64,000 bases of DNA from Paenibacillus sp. PvR098 (GCF_017833255.1 NZ_JAFIBU010000001.1:930001-994000); one strand, 5' to 3'. Shown: positions 23,013 through 32,123, numbered from the stretch's first letter. Made by a program: numbers and translations. Notes: generated by a model not told the origin, from the sequence alone.

Positions 23013-24875
23013 TTATTTATGAGCCGTCACTTCGTGCTCTGCTTCACTCCATGTCCAGAGGTACCCGAGTGCCTCCGCCACCGCTCTCCATTCCACCAAC
23101 ACAAAATTATTCAACACATACACAGGAGGTGATTCCACGGATCTCGCTTCCCCTTGAACCCTGTACGTTAATCTTTTGTTCTCCCCGTCGTATCGCACAT
23201 CCTGCGCACCCAGCAGAGACATTGTTTGCCCAAGCGGAACCCACGGCATCCCTTGGATCATGACTGGCTTAATGCCTTGAAAATGCATTTGCTGACCATC
23301 CACCCGTAAACGGATAAAAGGCAAATGCCTCGCTACGGTTTTCCCCGGTAAAAGCGTAACGAGGCCTCGATCCAGATCAGCCTTTTCCTGCTCGGACAGG
23401 TACTCGACTTTGTTAGTAGACTCCTGAGGGTGCAGCTTTATGTGATAGGTATTATCCATGTAGTAATGCAACCACTGCATCTCTTCCCTGCTCACCGTTT
23501 TGAGGCTCCGCCCCTGCAATTGCGCCATCAGCACGCCGATCGCCTCGGCCGCCAACGCACCGTTCGGTTGTATACGAGCACTTCCGTAAGCGACCGCCGA
23601 CGCTCCTACCAATTTTCCTGCCGTTATAACGTTGTCATAGTCTTTTAATAAATAACTACGAAGTGGAATGCCGTACTTATCCGGCTTCCCCACAGCGAGG
23701 CCCTCCCTGTTCGAGCGCGAACCCTGAATGTCAAGGAAATATCCGCCGATACTGACGTTATCCCAGAACATCCTGCCGCTCATCATATCGGTCGCCTGCA
23801 TGACATATTCAGTCGGGTAATGGTTGTACTCCCTCACATATAAATAGTTCGGCTCCCCATTGAGCTCAAGACCTTCAAAACCGATGATTTGCTTACGCAA
23901 GTGGTCTCGGATGGACGATATCTCCTCTTTGGCGATGCGCTTCCCTCTCTCTATCGTATCCGTCCGGCTGGGATCTACCCCGTACACCTGCAAAGCATTG
24001 ATAACGATTTCTCCCTCACCTTGATGGATGATATTGAGTCCACGCAAGTTAAGCCATTCCTTGTTTTTTAACTCGTAAGCCGAAACGATCGGAGGAAAAC
24101 CGTAGGCGAGATTGGAATCGACATACGTTTCGGGTCCGTAACGGTTCACCCGATCCAGCTTATCCATTTCCCAAAAGTGGCTGTAAAATCGATGCCAATT
24201 CACGCCCTTGAAACGCATCATAAAGGTGGCGCTCATGTATTCCCGCTCCTGCCCTCCATATAGAGCCTCCAGCCCCGGAAGCGGTTCTATGTTCAGCTTA
24301 CGAATCAGAGCCGCGTCATCCGAGTTGTCAATGACATAGCGAGGGTACACTGCTCTTTTCATCCCGTGCCGGTTTACATATTGAATAGAAACGATCTTGC
24401 CCTTGTCTGCTTGCACATCCTCGATCACAGCATTCTTTTCGATCGGAATCCGGTCAATCAAACGATGAAAATAGTGAGCGAACTGCGTCTTTTTCCGAAT
24501 AGCTCCAAGTTCATATTGGCGAAACAGTTCCTTCATACCGCCTTGGACCAAGGAGCTGCCCTGATCGTCAAAGGTCCCGTCCAGATAGAACATCTCTCCC
24601 TGCAAAAGCTGGCCGCCTAAATGGTTCTTGGTTTCCAATATGAGTACATTAAGCCCTTCCTGCTTCGCTCTTTGAGCCAAATACATCCCCTCCAGCTCCG
24701 TGCCGACCACAACGACATCGGTACGGTAGGAGAAATTGGGAGTCAGCATAAAGCTTCCATCGCTATCGCGATGCAATCCGAAATAAGCCAACACATAGGT
24801 GATAAATCCCGCAATCCCGAGAAGAATGCTAATTCGCAATACCTTTTTAATCATTCCTGATGCTTTAAAGTTCAC
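23013..24875 (-). CDS. Membrane-anchored FAD-dependent oxidoreductase with C-terminal copper-amine-oxidase-N-like domain
   Basis: 620 residues. A single N-terminal membrane anchor (about 10-32), then an FAD-binding Rossmann start TDVVVVGTELEGMYLAQRA and LILETKNHLGGQL with GGQ in the usual FAD_oxidored position, and a long FAD domain to about residue 510 that includes YVIDNSDDAALIRKL and GKLVGASAVAYGSARIQPNGALAAEAIG. Residues about 530-620 (LPFIRLRVDGQQMHFQG, MIQGMPWVPLGQTMSLLGA, VEWRAVAEALGYLWTW) resemble the copper amine oxidase N-terminal domain that Paenibacillus attaches to secreted proteins. The substrate is unknown. GTG start behind GGTGAG. Confidence 0.82.
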   Translation of the reverse strand: MNFKASGMIKKVLRISILLGIAGFITYVLAYFGLHRDSDGSFMLTPNFSYRTDVVVVGTELEGMYLAQRAKQEGLNVLILETKNHLGGQLLQGEMFYLDGTFDDQGSSLVQGGMKELFRQYELGAIRKKTQFAHYFHRLIDRIPIEKNAVIEDVQADKGKIVSIQYVNRHGMKRAVYPRYVIDNSDDAALIRKLNIEPLPGLEALYGGQEREYMSATFMMRFKGVNWHRFYSHFWEMDKLDRVNRYGPETYVDSNLAYGFPPIVSAYELKNKEWLNLRGLNIIHQGEGEIVINALQVYGVDPSRTDTIERGKRIAKEEISSIRDHLRKQIIGFEGLELNGEPNYLYVREYNHYPTEYVMQATDMMSGRMFWDNVSIGGYFLDIQGSRSNREGLAVGKPDKYGIPLRSYLLKDYDNVITAGKLVGASAVAYGSARIQPNGALAAEAIGVLMAQLQGRSLKTVSREEMQWLHYYMDNTYHIKLHPQESTNKVEYLSEQEKADLDRGLVTLLPGKTVARHLPFIRLRVDGQQMHFQGIKPVMIQGMPWVPLGQTMSLLGAQDVRYDGENKRLTYRVQGEARSVESPPVYVLNNFVLVEWRAVAEALGYLWTWSEAEHEVTAHK

Positions 24876-25016
24876 GTATACTCACCATTCATTCCGCTAT
24901 ATGAAGATAGGCTGGAGGTTGTTGGTAGTATCTCTTTAAAACATACATGTTATTACAAGTGCGGTCTCATAAGCACGAACCGTCAAGGAAGCTCTTTTCC
25001 CGTTCTATCCAAAGGA

Positions 25017-25047
25017 AGTCCCAAAAGCTTAATAAAGCCTTGGGACT
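25017..25047 (-). terminator. Stem-loop after the dioxygenase gene
   Basis: AGTCCCAA (25017-25024) pairs with TTGGGACT (25040-25047). On the minus strand it follows the stop of the ring-cleaving dioxygenase gene by about 27 bases and is followed by TTCCTTT. Confidence 0.5.
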
Positions 25048-25073
25048 CCCTTTGGGTACCATCTCATTTTATA

Positions 25074-26042
25074 TTAACGCTTAGTTTCCAGCGGCTTCAG
25101 GTTCTCTTCAATCGACTTGCGCTGATTCTCCAAGAACGGCGGCAGGGCAAGGGATTCGCCTAAAGACTCGTAAGGTTCATCTGTAGCAAATCCCGGACCA
25201 TCGGTCGCAAGTTCAAACAAAATACCGTTCGGCTCGCGGAAGTACAAGGAACGGAAATAATATCTTTCCACAAATCCAGAGTTTGGCAATCCTGCTTTGT
25301 TCAAGATTTCGATCCAGGACAGAAGCTCCTGCTTGTCTTCCACACGGAAAGCCACATGATGAACGCCCCCTTTGCCTTGACGTCCTACAGGGAGATCGCT
25401 GCGCGGCTCAACCTGTACTTCCGCTCCAGACCCTCCTTCTCCCGTTTGCATGATGATGATATCGTCCTGTCCTTCCACAAGTGCGGGAATCCGTTTTTTC
25501 TCCGTAAATCCAATAAGACGAAGCGCTGCCAGGGTTGAATCCGGCTTCCTTACGGTAAGCTTCACGGGGCCTAATCCAATGATGCCGAATTCAGCCGGTA
25601 CCGGGCTTTTATCCCATGGAATACCACCTATCACGCCCACATTTGTCTCATCGGATACAAGCGCTAGCTTTTGGCCTTCAGGATCCTCGAAGAAAATGAC
25701 ATTACGGTCTGCAAATTCGGTAATGGCTGAATGCTTTACGCCATGTTCAGTAAAGCGCTCAATCCAATAACGAAGTGCGGCGTCACTCGGTACACGCAGT
25801 GATGTGCCCGAGATGCTGCTTATACCTGGGCTCGTAGGGCCGACCCCTGGAAAATCAAAGAACGTAAGCTCCGTCCCCGGATTCCCTCTCTCGTCTCCAT
25901 AAAACAAATGATAAGCGGTTGTATCGTCTTGGTTTACCGTTTTCTTGACGAGCCGCATACCGAGTACCTCTGTGTAGAATTTAAAATTTCCCGGAGCGTT
26001 TCCTGTCATTGCGGATAAATGATGAATGCCTTTAACGTTCAT
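25074..26042 (-). CDS. Ring-cleaving dioxygenase, VOC family (MhqO-like)
   Basis: 322 residues made of two vicinal-oxygen-chelate repeats: the first begins VKGIHHLSAMTG and contains FYTEVLGMRLVKKTVNQDD, the second GIIGLGPVKLTVRKPD. Metal-binding His and Glu residues appear in GIHHL, GGVHHVAF and ILFELATDGPGF. B. subtilis MhqA, MhqE and MhqO of this type protect against hydroquinones and quinones. The gene follows a MarR regulator by 14 bases, as in Mhq systems. The start at 26042 (MNVKGIHH) is preferred because it has AAAGGATGG six bases before it. Confidence 0.9.
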   Translation of the reverse strand: MNVKGIHHLSAMTGNAPGNFKFYTEVLGMRLVKKTVNQDDTTAYHLFYGDERGNPGTELTFFDFPGVGPTSPGISSISGTSLRVPSDAALRYWIERFTEHGVKHSAITEFADRNVIFFEDPEGQKLALVSDETNVGVIGGIPWDKSPVPAEFGIIGLGPVKLTVRKPDSTLAALRLIGFTEKKRIPALVEGQDDIIIMQTGEGGSGAEVQVEPRSDLPVGRQGKGGVHHVAFRVEDKQELLSWIEILNKAGLPNSGFVERYYFRSLYFREPNGILFELATDGPGFATDEPYESLGESLALPPFLENQRKSIEENLKPLETKR

Positions 26043-26056
26043 GCTTAACCATCCTT

Positions 26057-26509
26057 TCACGATTGCAGTTTTTTTAACAATGCAACCAATTGTTTTTGTT
26101 CCGATGAATTCAGTTTGCCGAATTGAGCAGCCTGGAACCGTTCTTGCAGCGGAACCACATCATCAAACAAAGCTTTGCCGGCTTCTGTAAGCGATACGTA
26201 CTTCGTCTTCCAATCTTGCTCGCGTTCGATCCAGCCAAGCTCCTCCACTTTGTGAATCAATTGGGTAATATTTCCCTTGGTGACAACAAGCTTCTCGGCC
26301 AGCTCCTGCTGCGTAATGCGTCCCGCCGCACCAACTTGGGCAAGCACGTCAAACTGTGCTGCTGTCATATTCCATTTTTTCAAGTGATGATTGGTTTCAC
26401 GGATACTCTGATTATAAAAACGGGACAGCCGGAACCACAACAAAATCCCTCGTCGTTCGTCCTGTTTGGTTAGTGCATTGAGTTCGCTGTTCTCCGACAC
26501 TCGTATCAC
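26057..26509 (-). CDS. MarR-family regulator (MhqR-like)
   Basis: 150 residues with the MarR winged helix: WNMTAAQFDVLAQVGAAGRITQQELAEKLVVTKGNITQLIHKVEELGWIERE (about 45-98), with the recognition helix at KGNITQLI. No cysteine is seen in the DNA-binding part. It is the first gene of a two-gene operon with the ring-cleaving dioxygenase, an arrangement that points to a repressor released by quinone-like compounds. A perfect inverted repeat at 26535-26550 lies just downstream of the operon promoter. Confidence 0.88.
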   Translation of the reverse strand: MIRVSENSELNALTKQDERRGILLWFRLSRFYNQSIRETNHHLKKWNMTAAQFDVLAQVGAAGRITQQELAEKLVVTKGNITQLIHKVEELGWIEREQDWKTKYVSLTEAGKALFDDVVPLQERFQAAQFGKLNSSEQKQLVALLKKLQS

Positions 26510-26534
26510 CTCTCTTTCTTATCCTTACCCAAAC

Positions 26535-26550
26535 AGTTTAGCTCTAAACT
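26535..26550. promoter_or_regulatory. Probable MarR/MhqR operator
   Basis: AGTTTAG and CTAAACT form a perfect inverted repeat with a 2-base centre. It lies between the -10 element and the marR gene, near the expected transcription start, where bound repressor would block the operon. Confidence 0.6.
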
Positions 26551-26557
26551 TAACGTT

Positions 26558-26586
26558 AGTATATAACTAAACTGATGAAATGGCAA
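26558..26586 (-). promoter_or_regulatory. sigma-A promoter of the marR-dioxygenase operon
   Basis: On the minus strand TTGCCA (26586-26581), a 17-base spacer and TATACT (26563-26558) give a near-consensus promoter about 50 bases before the marR start. Confidence 0.65.
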
Positions 26587-26591
26587 CATAC

Positions 26592-26619
26592 AAAAAAGAG
26601 ACACCTGTAAAGATGTCTC
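26592..26619 (-). terminator. Terminator of the aldo/keto reductase gene
   Basis: GAGACA and TGTCTC (26598-26603, 26614-26619) form a stem followed on the minus strand by TTTTTT, just past the aldo/keto reductase stop and before the marR promoter. Confidence 0.7.
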
Positions 26620-26641
26620 CTCTATAAGCAGTGATATACTT

Positions 26642-27625
26642 TTAATTTAATCCGCCCATGACCGGGTGTGGAACATAAGGCTCTTCCAAGCTCTCAATCT
26701 CATCCTGCGTCAGCTTGATCGAAAGAGCGGCGATCGCATCGTCCAAATGATGCTCCTTGGTTGCTCCGATGATAGGTGCCGTGACCGGCTCCTTTTGCAG
26801 CACCCATGCGAGCGCAATCCGCGCACGCGGAACGTTCCGCTTCGCCGCAATCTCCGCCACCCGTTCAACGACTTTGCGATCCGCGTCAGCTGTTGTTGCA
26901 TAGAGCGATTTACCGAACTCGTCCGTTTCCGAACGTGCGCTGGTTTCAACCCAATCCCGTGTCAGTCTTCCCCGCGCAAGCGGACTCCAAGGGATCACAC
27001 CGATCTTCTCCGACCGGCAAAGAGGCAGCATCTCACGCTCCTCCTCACGGTACAGTAGATTAAGATAGTTTTGCATCGTAACGAAACGTGTCCAACCCTT
27101 GCTCTCGGCAATATGAAGGGCTTTGAGGAATTGCCAAGCATACATTGAGGAAGCTCCTATGTAACGTGCTTTGCCGGCCTTCACGACGTCATGAAGCGCC
27201 TCAAGCGTCTCTTCGATCGGAGTATGATTATCCCAGCGGTGAATCTGATAGAGATCGACATAATCGGTACCCAGACGTTTAAGGCTCTTATCAATCTCAC
27301 TCATGATGGACTTACGTGAAAGCCCCGCACCGTTGGGACCGGGCCGCATGCGGCCATGTACCTTGGTCGCTATGACCACTTCGTCTCGCTTGGCGAAGTC
27401 CTTCAAGGCTCGTCCGACAATTTCCTCGCTTGTGCCGTCGGAATATACATTCGCCGTATCAAAGAAATTGATCCCAAGCTCCAACGCCTTCTTAATGAAC
27501 GGCCGACTCTGTTCTTCGTTCAGTGTCCAAGCGTGAGAACCTCTTTCGGGAGTCCCATAACTCATGCAGCCAAGGCAAAGCCTCGAAACGTCCATGCCGG
27601 TAGATCCAAGTTTCACATAGTCCAT
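26642..27625 (-). CDS. Aldo/keto reductase
   Basis: 327 residues of the AKR (beta/alpha)8 family: MDYVKLGSTGMDVSRLCLG, FFDTANVYSDGTSEEIVG with catalytic Asp and Tyr, VIATKVHG with the Lys, and DLYQIHRWD with the His. It reduces aldehydes or ketones with NADPH; the substrate is not evident. The ATG at 27625 has GGAGTAACAAG before it and is preferred to an upstream in-frame start at 27649. An inverted repeat AATGGTA-N-TACCATT (about 27661-27684) lies in front and may be an operator or the terminator of the upstream kinase gene. Confidence 0.92.
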   Translation of the reverse strand: MDYVKLGSTGMDVSRLCLGCMSYGTPERGSHAWTLNEEQSRPFIKKALELGINFFDTANVYSDGTSEEIVGRALKDFAKRDEVVIATKVHGRMRPGPNGAGLSRKSIMSEIDKSLKRLGTDYVDLYQIHRWDNHTPIEETLEALHDVVKAGKARYIGASSMYAWQFLKALHIAESKGWTRFVTMQNYLNLLYREEEREMLPLCRSEKIGVIPWSPLARGRLTRDWVETSARSETDEFGKSLYATTADADRKVVERVAEIAAKRNVPRARIALAWVLQKEPVTAPIIGATKEHHLDDAIAALSIKLTQDEIESLEEPYVPHPVMGGLN

Positions 27626-27732
27626 CTTGTTACTCCTTCTCCCTGTCATTTATAGTGTTATAATGGTAAATAATCCCTACCATTTTATCATATCTCAAGG
27701 TCATCCTAAACAAAAGAGTCATATCCATTTCT

Positions 27733-28983
27733 TTATTTTACTTTCGGTAACATAATAGAAAATTCCGTTCCTATGTCTTTTTCGCTGCTCACTCTTACCT
27801 TTCCTTCAAAAGACCGGATAATTTGAAAACTAACCATCATCCCTAATCCTGTTCCGCTTTCTTTTAGGGAATAAAACGGAGATCCAAGTCGAGCAATCTG
27901 CTCTTTTGTCATCCCGATTCCTTGATCTTTAATACTAATCTCAATATACTCATCACCTATTGGGCTGCAATTGACCCAAACCACTCCACCCATCGGCATA
28001 GATTCAATCGCATTTTTCAAAATATTAATAAGAGATTGGTTCAATTTTTGAGAATTAGCATAAATCCAACAGTCATCACTAATATTCGTTTTCATTATGA
28101 CATCATGGGATATGGAATACGTTTCAATCATTTTGATAACGCGTCGTAATTGATGCCCTACGTCTATTCTTTGAGAAATGTTCGTTGTCGGTTTTCCAAA
28201 TAACAACAAATCGTTAATAATTTCGTTGGCACGATCTAATTCTTCGATGGATAATTGGATATACTCTTTTTTCTTTTCAGATAAATCAGGTGCATGGAGA
28301 AGCTGTAGAAAGCCTCGAGCAACCTGCATAGGGTTTCTGATTTCATGGGCGAAAACACTGCTTAGATCGCTAATAACCCGTAGCTTCTCCGAGTTTTGTA
28401 TCTCTGATCGCAGCCGGTGAATCTCCCTGATATTTTCGTTTAAAATGGTGAAAAAACCAGTAAACACCGCTATAAAAATGACATGAATGCCCTGTACTAC
28501 TAGACTTTCTATCGTAAAACCTCTTACAATGCAAAACCAAACAATTCCTGCAATCGTGGAGTATAAAGAGAGTACTACTGCCATGTAAACCCTTTTATTT
28601 TTTTTTGATCTGTCAAACGATTTTTGAAAAAGTATGATCACAGGCACCGCGGATAATAAGGCAAGAACCGTAATATAAAATCCCAAGTCGTCTCCCATAT
28701 AAAACCGATAAACGATGACAAGAGACGTTAAAAATATACCTGTTTTATATCCACAGTATAACGTTCCAAGCAAGACAGGAATAATCCTTATATCCAATCG
28801 GTAGCCTTGACCAAAGATCGTTGGAAAGGACATGCAAAAAATGACAGCTATACCCCATAAGGCTGACATAACTAGCTTTTCATTTTTATGATCCTTAAAC
28901 CTTTCCGCAAAGAAGGTATGGTAAGTAAACGTGGGTAGTGCGATAAGCATCAGCTGCAGCAAAAAATCCTTTATTACACTCAT
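27733..28983 (-). CDS. Membrane sensor histidine kinase (KinB/LytS-type input)
   Basis: About 416 residues. Roughly five to six membrane segments occupy residues 5-190, resembling the 5TM-LYT input domain; GQGYRLDIRIIPVLLGTLYCGYKTG fits that group. Then a HisKA dimerisation domain with the phospho-acceptor in FAHEIRNPMQ, and an HATPase with N-box NILKNAIESMP, G1 DQGIGMT and G2 GTGLGMM. No response regulator gene is adjacent, as with the sporulation kinases KinB and KinC that feed the Spo0F phosphorelay. The second of two start codons (28983) is preferred for its spacing to GGAAGG. Role in sporulation is inferred. Confidence 0.85.
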   Translation of the reverse strand: MSVIKDFLLQLMLIALPTFTYHTFFAERFKDHKNEKLVMSALWGIAVIFCMSFPTIFGQGYRLDIRIIPVLLGTLYCGYKTGIFLTSLVIVYRFYMGDDLGFYITVLALLSAVPVIILFQKSFDRSKKNKRVYMAVVLSLYSTIAGIVWFCIVRGFTIESLVVQGIHVIFIAVFTGFFTILNENIREIHRLRSEIQNSEKLRVISDLSSVFAHEIRNPMQVARGFLQLLHAPDLSEKKKEYIQLSIEELDRANEIINDLLLFGKPTTNISQRIDVGHQLRRVIKMIETYSISHDVIMKTNISDDCWIYANSQKLNQSLINILKNAIESMPMGGVVWVNCSPIGDEYIEISIKDQGIGMTKEQIARLGSPFYSLKESGTGLGMMVSFQIIRSFEGKVRVSSEKDIGTEFSIMLPKVK

Positions 28984-28989
28984 CTTCAT

Positions 28990-29590
28990 GACCTTCCGCG
29001 TTTCGATTGTTTGTGACTTCGTTCCAATAAGTTGTTTACATTTTCAGTTTAATTATACCAATTCATAACTAAATAGTCTTGGGGTTCAACGATATCTGGA
29101 CAATTTTTTGTAGAAAAATAAGGAAAGCTAACGAAATATCGCGAAAGACGCAGAAAAAATAGATTTTTTCTCTTTTTTCGGACTTTTCTGAATATTTACA
29201 AATCTTATACCTTTGATTTACTATATGACCAAGGAGGTCAGACTAGCCGATGGTTGCGTTTACATTTTACTTTGATAGTCAGAGGTGATCCATATGGGAC
29301 CATAACATTTGGTTTACAAGCTTCAATTTGAGCTTGCAATCTTGAGCAAACTTGAATTGAATTTCAAATACCACATCATTCTGTAAAGGAGATGAGTCCG
29401 TTGGATTAGGTTAGCGAAGCATGTCCACCAAAAGTTAAAGGACATGCGGGAACTCAGAGGTATATAAAGGAATGGAGTGCGGTTAGTACATTGAATATGT
29501 CACTATCAACATAGGGGCGTTCCGTTATCTTAGATAATGGGGGTCCCTTTATGTGTTCCCCCTTTGGATACGCATTGTACTATTCCAAAC
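28990..29590. other. Gene-poor AT-rich stretch with three Shine-Dalgarno sites and mini-ORFs
   Basis: About 600 bases without a credible gene. On the plus strand three good ribosome sites each precede a tiny frame: AAGGAGG (29231-29237) before a 12-codon ORF at 29250-29288; AGAGGTG (29281-29287), overlapping that stop, before ATG-GGA-CCA-TAA at 29294-29305, after which the same frame stays open for 26 codons to 29386; and AAAGGAG (29385-29391) before TTG-GAT-TAG. A 7-bp hairpin with CATGTCC and GGACATG arms lies near 29420-29447. It could be a decayed gene start region, a leader, or a peptide locus; nothing firm can be said. Confidence 0.35.
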
Positions 29591-29620
29591 AAAAAAAGAA
29601 CCATCAAAATCCGGTTCTTT
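29591..29620 (-). terminator. Terminator of the DUF418 gene
   Basis: AAAGAACC (29595-29602) pairs with GGTTCTTT (29613-29620); on the minus strand the stem runs into TTTTTTT, about 40 bases after the stop. Confidence 0.75.
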
Positions 29621-29656
29621 GTTCGTTAGCGATGTCGATGCCGCCTGTACTGTACC

Positions 29657-30808
29657 TCATGACTTCGAATCGGCCTGCTTCTCTCGCAGGGTTGGCCTTT
29701 TCCAATACGTTCCCGCGCGCCATACCCACTCCAACGGCCCCATGCCATGGCGACGAAGCCATACCTGACTCCAGCCGACTTGAAGTATCAAAAGGAGTAC
29801 GGAATATATAAAGCAAGCCCAAAGAGGCCACAAACTGGCATCCCGCAATACAACGTATAGGATAAGCATCGTGATTATGGACTGCGTCAAGTAATTCGTG
29901 AACGCCATCCGCCCGACAGCAGCAAGGCCGTTCAATCTTTGCTCACCCAGCGATTGAATCAGACGCAGCAGAGTACAAAAGTAGAATACCGCCATCGTTT
30001 TGCCGGACAAATACGTGTAATGGTAAACATAATTAGGATTATAAGAAGCACTATACATATAATGATTTACCATTGGAATAAAGAAGAGCAGGGTTAGCAA
30101 TAGCGAGATCCATTGCCAGCGCCTTAGGATGTTCTTAGAAAGACCCTTTCCCTCAAACCACCCCTTCTTGCCCGCATAAAGGCCTAACAGAAATAATCCC
30201 ATAATCTCCGGGCCCCTTAATAACAAGTTCATGGTGCTGTAGGTTAGCAAAAAGTCGATGCGCTCACCTAGGTTTGGGATGGTTTGGAAAATAGGCTTGC
30301 TTAGCTCTTCCGGCACGAACACGATGGCAAGCAAGGTGGACGCAATGATGATCAACCCGGAGAGTATGAGCAAACTCCAGCTCCAGATCAACATTGTTTT
30401 CTCTTTCCTCTTGTAGAAAAGCATTAAGATGAATCCTAGAATGGCATATGTATGCAGTACATCCCCAAACCATAGGACCACACCATGGATCATACCGATA
30501 AGAAACAGCAGCAGCAGACGCCTTGTCATCAATGTCTTGGCAGCTAAGCCGCGCCGCTCTGCGCTTCGCATGAACAAATAAAAGCTCAGCCCGAATAAGA
30601 AGGCGAAAAGTGTATAGAACTTGGTCTGTACCAACATATCGTACAGAAGACGGACGAACGCATCGGTACCGGTATGGTCCGAAACGAAGGCAATGCCACT
30701 ACCGAGCATCTCCGGTATATTAACTAAGCAAATGCCCAGTACGGCAAAGCCGCGAAGAATATCCACCTCCCTGAGTCTCTCTTTATTATCACCTTGCAAA
30801 GCTTGCAT
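29657..30808 (-). CDS. DUF418 (YeiB-like) membrane protein
   Basis: 383 residues with about ten membrane segments. The N-terminus RLREVDILRGFAVLGICLVNIP and the C-terminal GRMAFTNYLTQSI, ending in GPLEWVWR, are hallmarks of the DUF418/YeiB family, related in topology to membrane acyltransferases. Function is unknown. The start at 30808 (MQALQGDN) is preferred because GAGGAG lies nine bases upstream; a longer frame opens at 30829. Confidence 0.88.
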   Translation of the reverse strand: MQALQGDNKERLREVDILRGFAVLGICLVNIPEMLGSGIAFVSDHTGTDAFVRLLYDMLVQTKFYTLFAFLFGLSFYLFMRSAERRGLAAKTLMTRRLLLLFLIGMIHGVVLWFGDVLHTYAILGFILMLFYKRKEKTMLIWSWSLLILSGLIIIASTLLAIVFVPEELSKPIFQTIPNLGERIDFLLTYSTMNLLLRGPEIMGLFLLGLYAGKKGWFEGKGLSKNILRRWQWISLLLTLLFFIPMVNHYMYSASYNPNYVYHYTYLSGKTMAVFYFCTLLRLIQSLGEQRLNGLAAVGRMAFTNYLTQSIITMLILYVVLRDASLWPLWACFIYSVLLLILQVGWSQVWLRRHGMGPLEWVWRAGTYWKRPTLREKQADSKS

Positions 30809-31010
30809 GTGCGAATTCTCCTCATACACTTCATGGATTAATATTGCTCAGCATGATTATATAAGATTAGCTATATATGGTAAAATGTAGTACTCATCTT
30901 TTTTCTTGATATGTTACCGCCATAAATCAATGAGGATAGCCCCCACTGACGTTCGACAGCTTAGACTATCCTCTCCAACCTTTGTTCATATGCATAAAGT
31001 GATATGATGA

Positions 31011-31238
31011 CTAAACAAACTTTTCCGGTAATGTCTTAATGATATCTTCATACTGCAGAGCCACTGCCACTTCTAGGATATGGACGGGGTTTTGATGAGC
31101 GTAGGCGAGAAGCAGCTCTTTATTAAACTCATCGTCATTCATCTTCAGACTTCTTTTTATCAATTCCATCATTGCTCTTTGATTACGAATATTAAGCTGC
31201 TCAATTTTTTCCACAGCTAACTCCACTTCACTCTCCAT
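31011..31238 (-). CDS. Small hypothetical acidic protein (75 residues)
   Basis: Starts MESEVELAVEKIEQLNIRNQRAM; acidic and predicted helical throughout, no cysteine or membrane segment, ending IIKTLPEKFV. The ATG at 31238 follows TAGGAG by eight bases. The family is not recognised. A stem with GAGGATAG/CTATCCTC arms (about 30930-30975) downstream may end the transcript. Confidence 0.6.
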   Translation of the reverse strand: MESEVELAVEKIEQLNIRNQRAMMELIKRSLKMNDDEFNKELLLAYAHQNPVHILEVAVALQYEDIIKTLPEKFV

Positions 31239-31358
31239 AGTTACACTCCTAAGTTCGTTTTCGTCAGGTCCGAAGTCTGGTAACAGCAACCCTCTTGCTC
31301 ACATCATACTATTTCGGGTTATTTTCAGTTTTTCTGAGGGGATGCCGATACCGTAGGG

Positions 31359-32000
31359 CTACGTCACTTCTTGATTTTGTACCGCCTGTCCCCGGCTTTT
31401 TTTCCATATATTATAAATCAATAAAGTAATTCCGAGAAAAGCGCCATACACGCCAATGGTTACTACGATATTTCTTGGCTCAGTCATCAAGCTGTCTCCA
31501 ATCAAAGCAAAAAGCAGCATCGCCGGTATTTTGCCTATGGAGGAGGCTATGGCATAAGCAGTGAACGATACCCGGCTTAAAGCCGAATATATATTGACAA
31601 CAATAGAGGGTACAAATGGAATCAACCGGGTAAAGAGAATCGTCAAAAACGCATTTTTCTCAAACAGCACGGTGATTTTACCCAAACTGTTGCGGCTATG
31701 CAGTACTCTTTCTCCCCATTCTTGATAACCATAACGAACAAACAAAAACATGAGGATAGAGGCCAAAGTAGAGCCTACCCAAGTAATGACCCCTCCCAGA
31801 ACAGGCCCAAATGCCGCACCGATGACTCCTCCGACGATAGGATACGGAATGACCGGGAACAATGCCATTAAAGTAGCGATTAACATAACCAGGGTCACAT
31901 TAGTAGTCTGCTGAAACCATGCCAAAATAACTTCCCCATAGATGTAAATCATAAAGGCAATCCCTATATACAGGATCGCTAAGCCTAGTTTTTTAACCAT
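31359..32000 (-). CDS. TVP38/TMEM64-family (VTT domain) membrane protein
   Basis: 213 residues, about five to six membrane segments, with the VTT/DedA-like core: FPVIPYPIVGGVIGAAFGPVLGG and a second re-entrant region FLTILFTRLIPFVPSIVVN with the conserved Arg and Pro. Members are putative lipid or polyprenyl-phosphate scramblases or ion-coupled transporters in the cytoplasmic membrane. The ATG at 32000 (MVKKLG) follows GGGAG by about eight bases; the longer frame to 32033 has no ribosome site. Confidence 0.88.
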   Translation of the reverse strand: MVKKLGLAILYIGIAFMIYIYGEVILAWFQQTTNVTLVMLIATLMALFPVIPYPIVGGVIGAAFGPVLGGVITWVGSTLASILMFLFVRYGYQEWGERVLHSRNSLGKITVLFEKNAFLTILFTRLIPFVPSIVVNIYSALSRVSFTAYAIASSIGKIPAMLLFALIGDSLMTEPRNIVVTIGVYGAFLGITLLIYNIWKKSRGQAVQNQEVT

Positions 32001-32085
32001 TAATATTCTCCCAGAGCGTAGTACCTTTATCATACCATATCAGGTCTTCATTCGAAAATTCTCCTTTGCTCTCGGAACAACACAA

Positions 32086-32123
32086 CCCCGGTGCTATCAA
32101 TCAACTTGTGCATAGTACCGGGG
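32086..32123 (-). terminator. Strong stem-loop after the small membrane ORF
   Basis: CCCCGGTGCTAT (32086-32097) pairs with ATAGTACCGGGG (32112-32123), 12 bp with one G-U. The stop codon of the 76-residue ORF on the minus strand lies at the stem-loop junction. The sequence after it on that strand is TTGTGTTGTT. Confidence 0.55.

Noticed and set aside
29551-29811. 86-codon plus-strand frame
   Set aside because: Crosses the terminator of the DUF418 gene and is antisense to its C-terminus.
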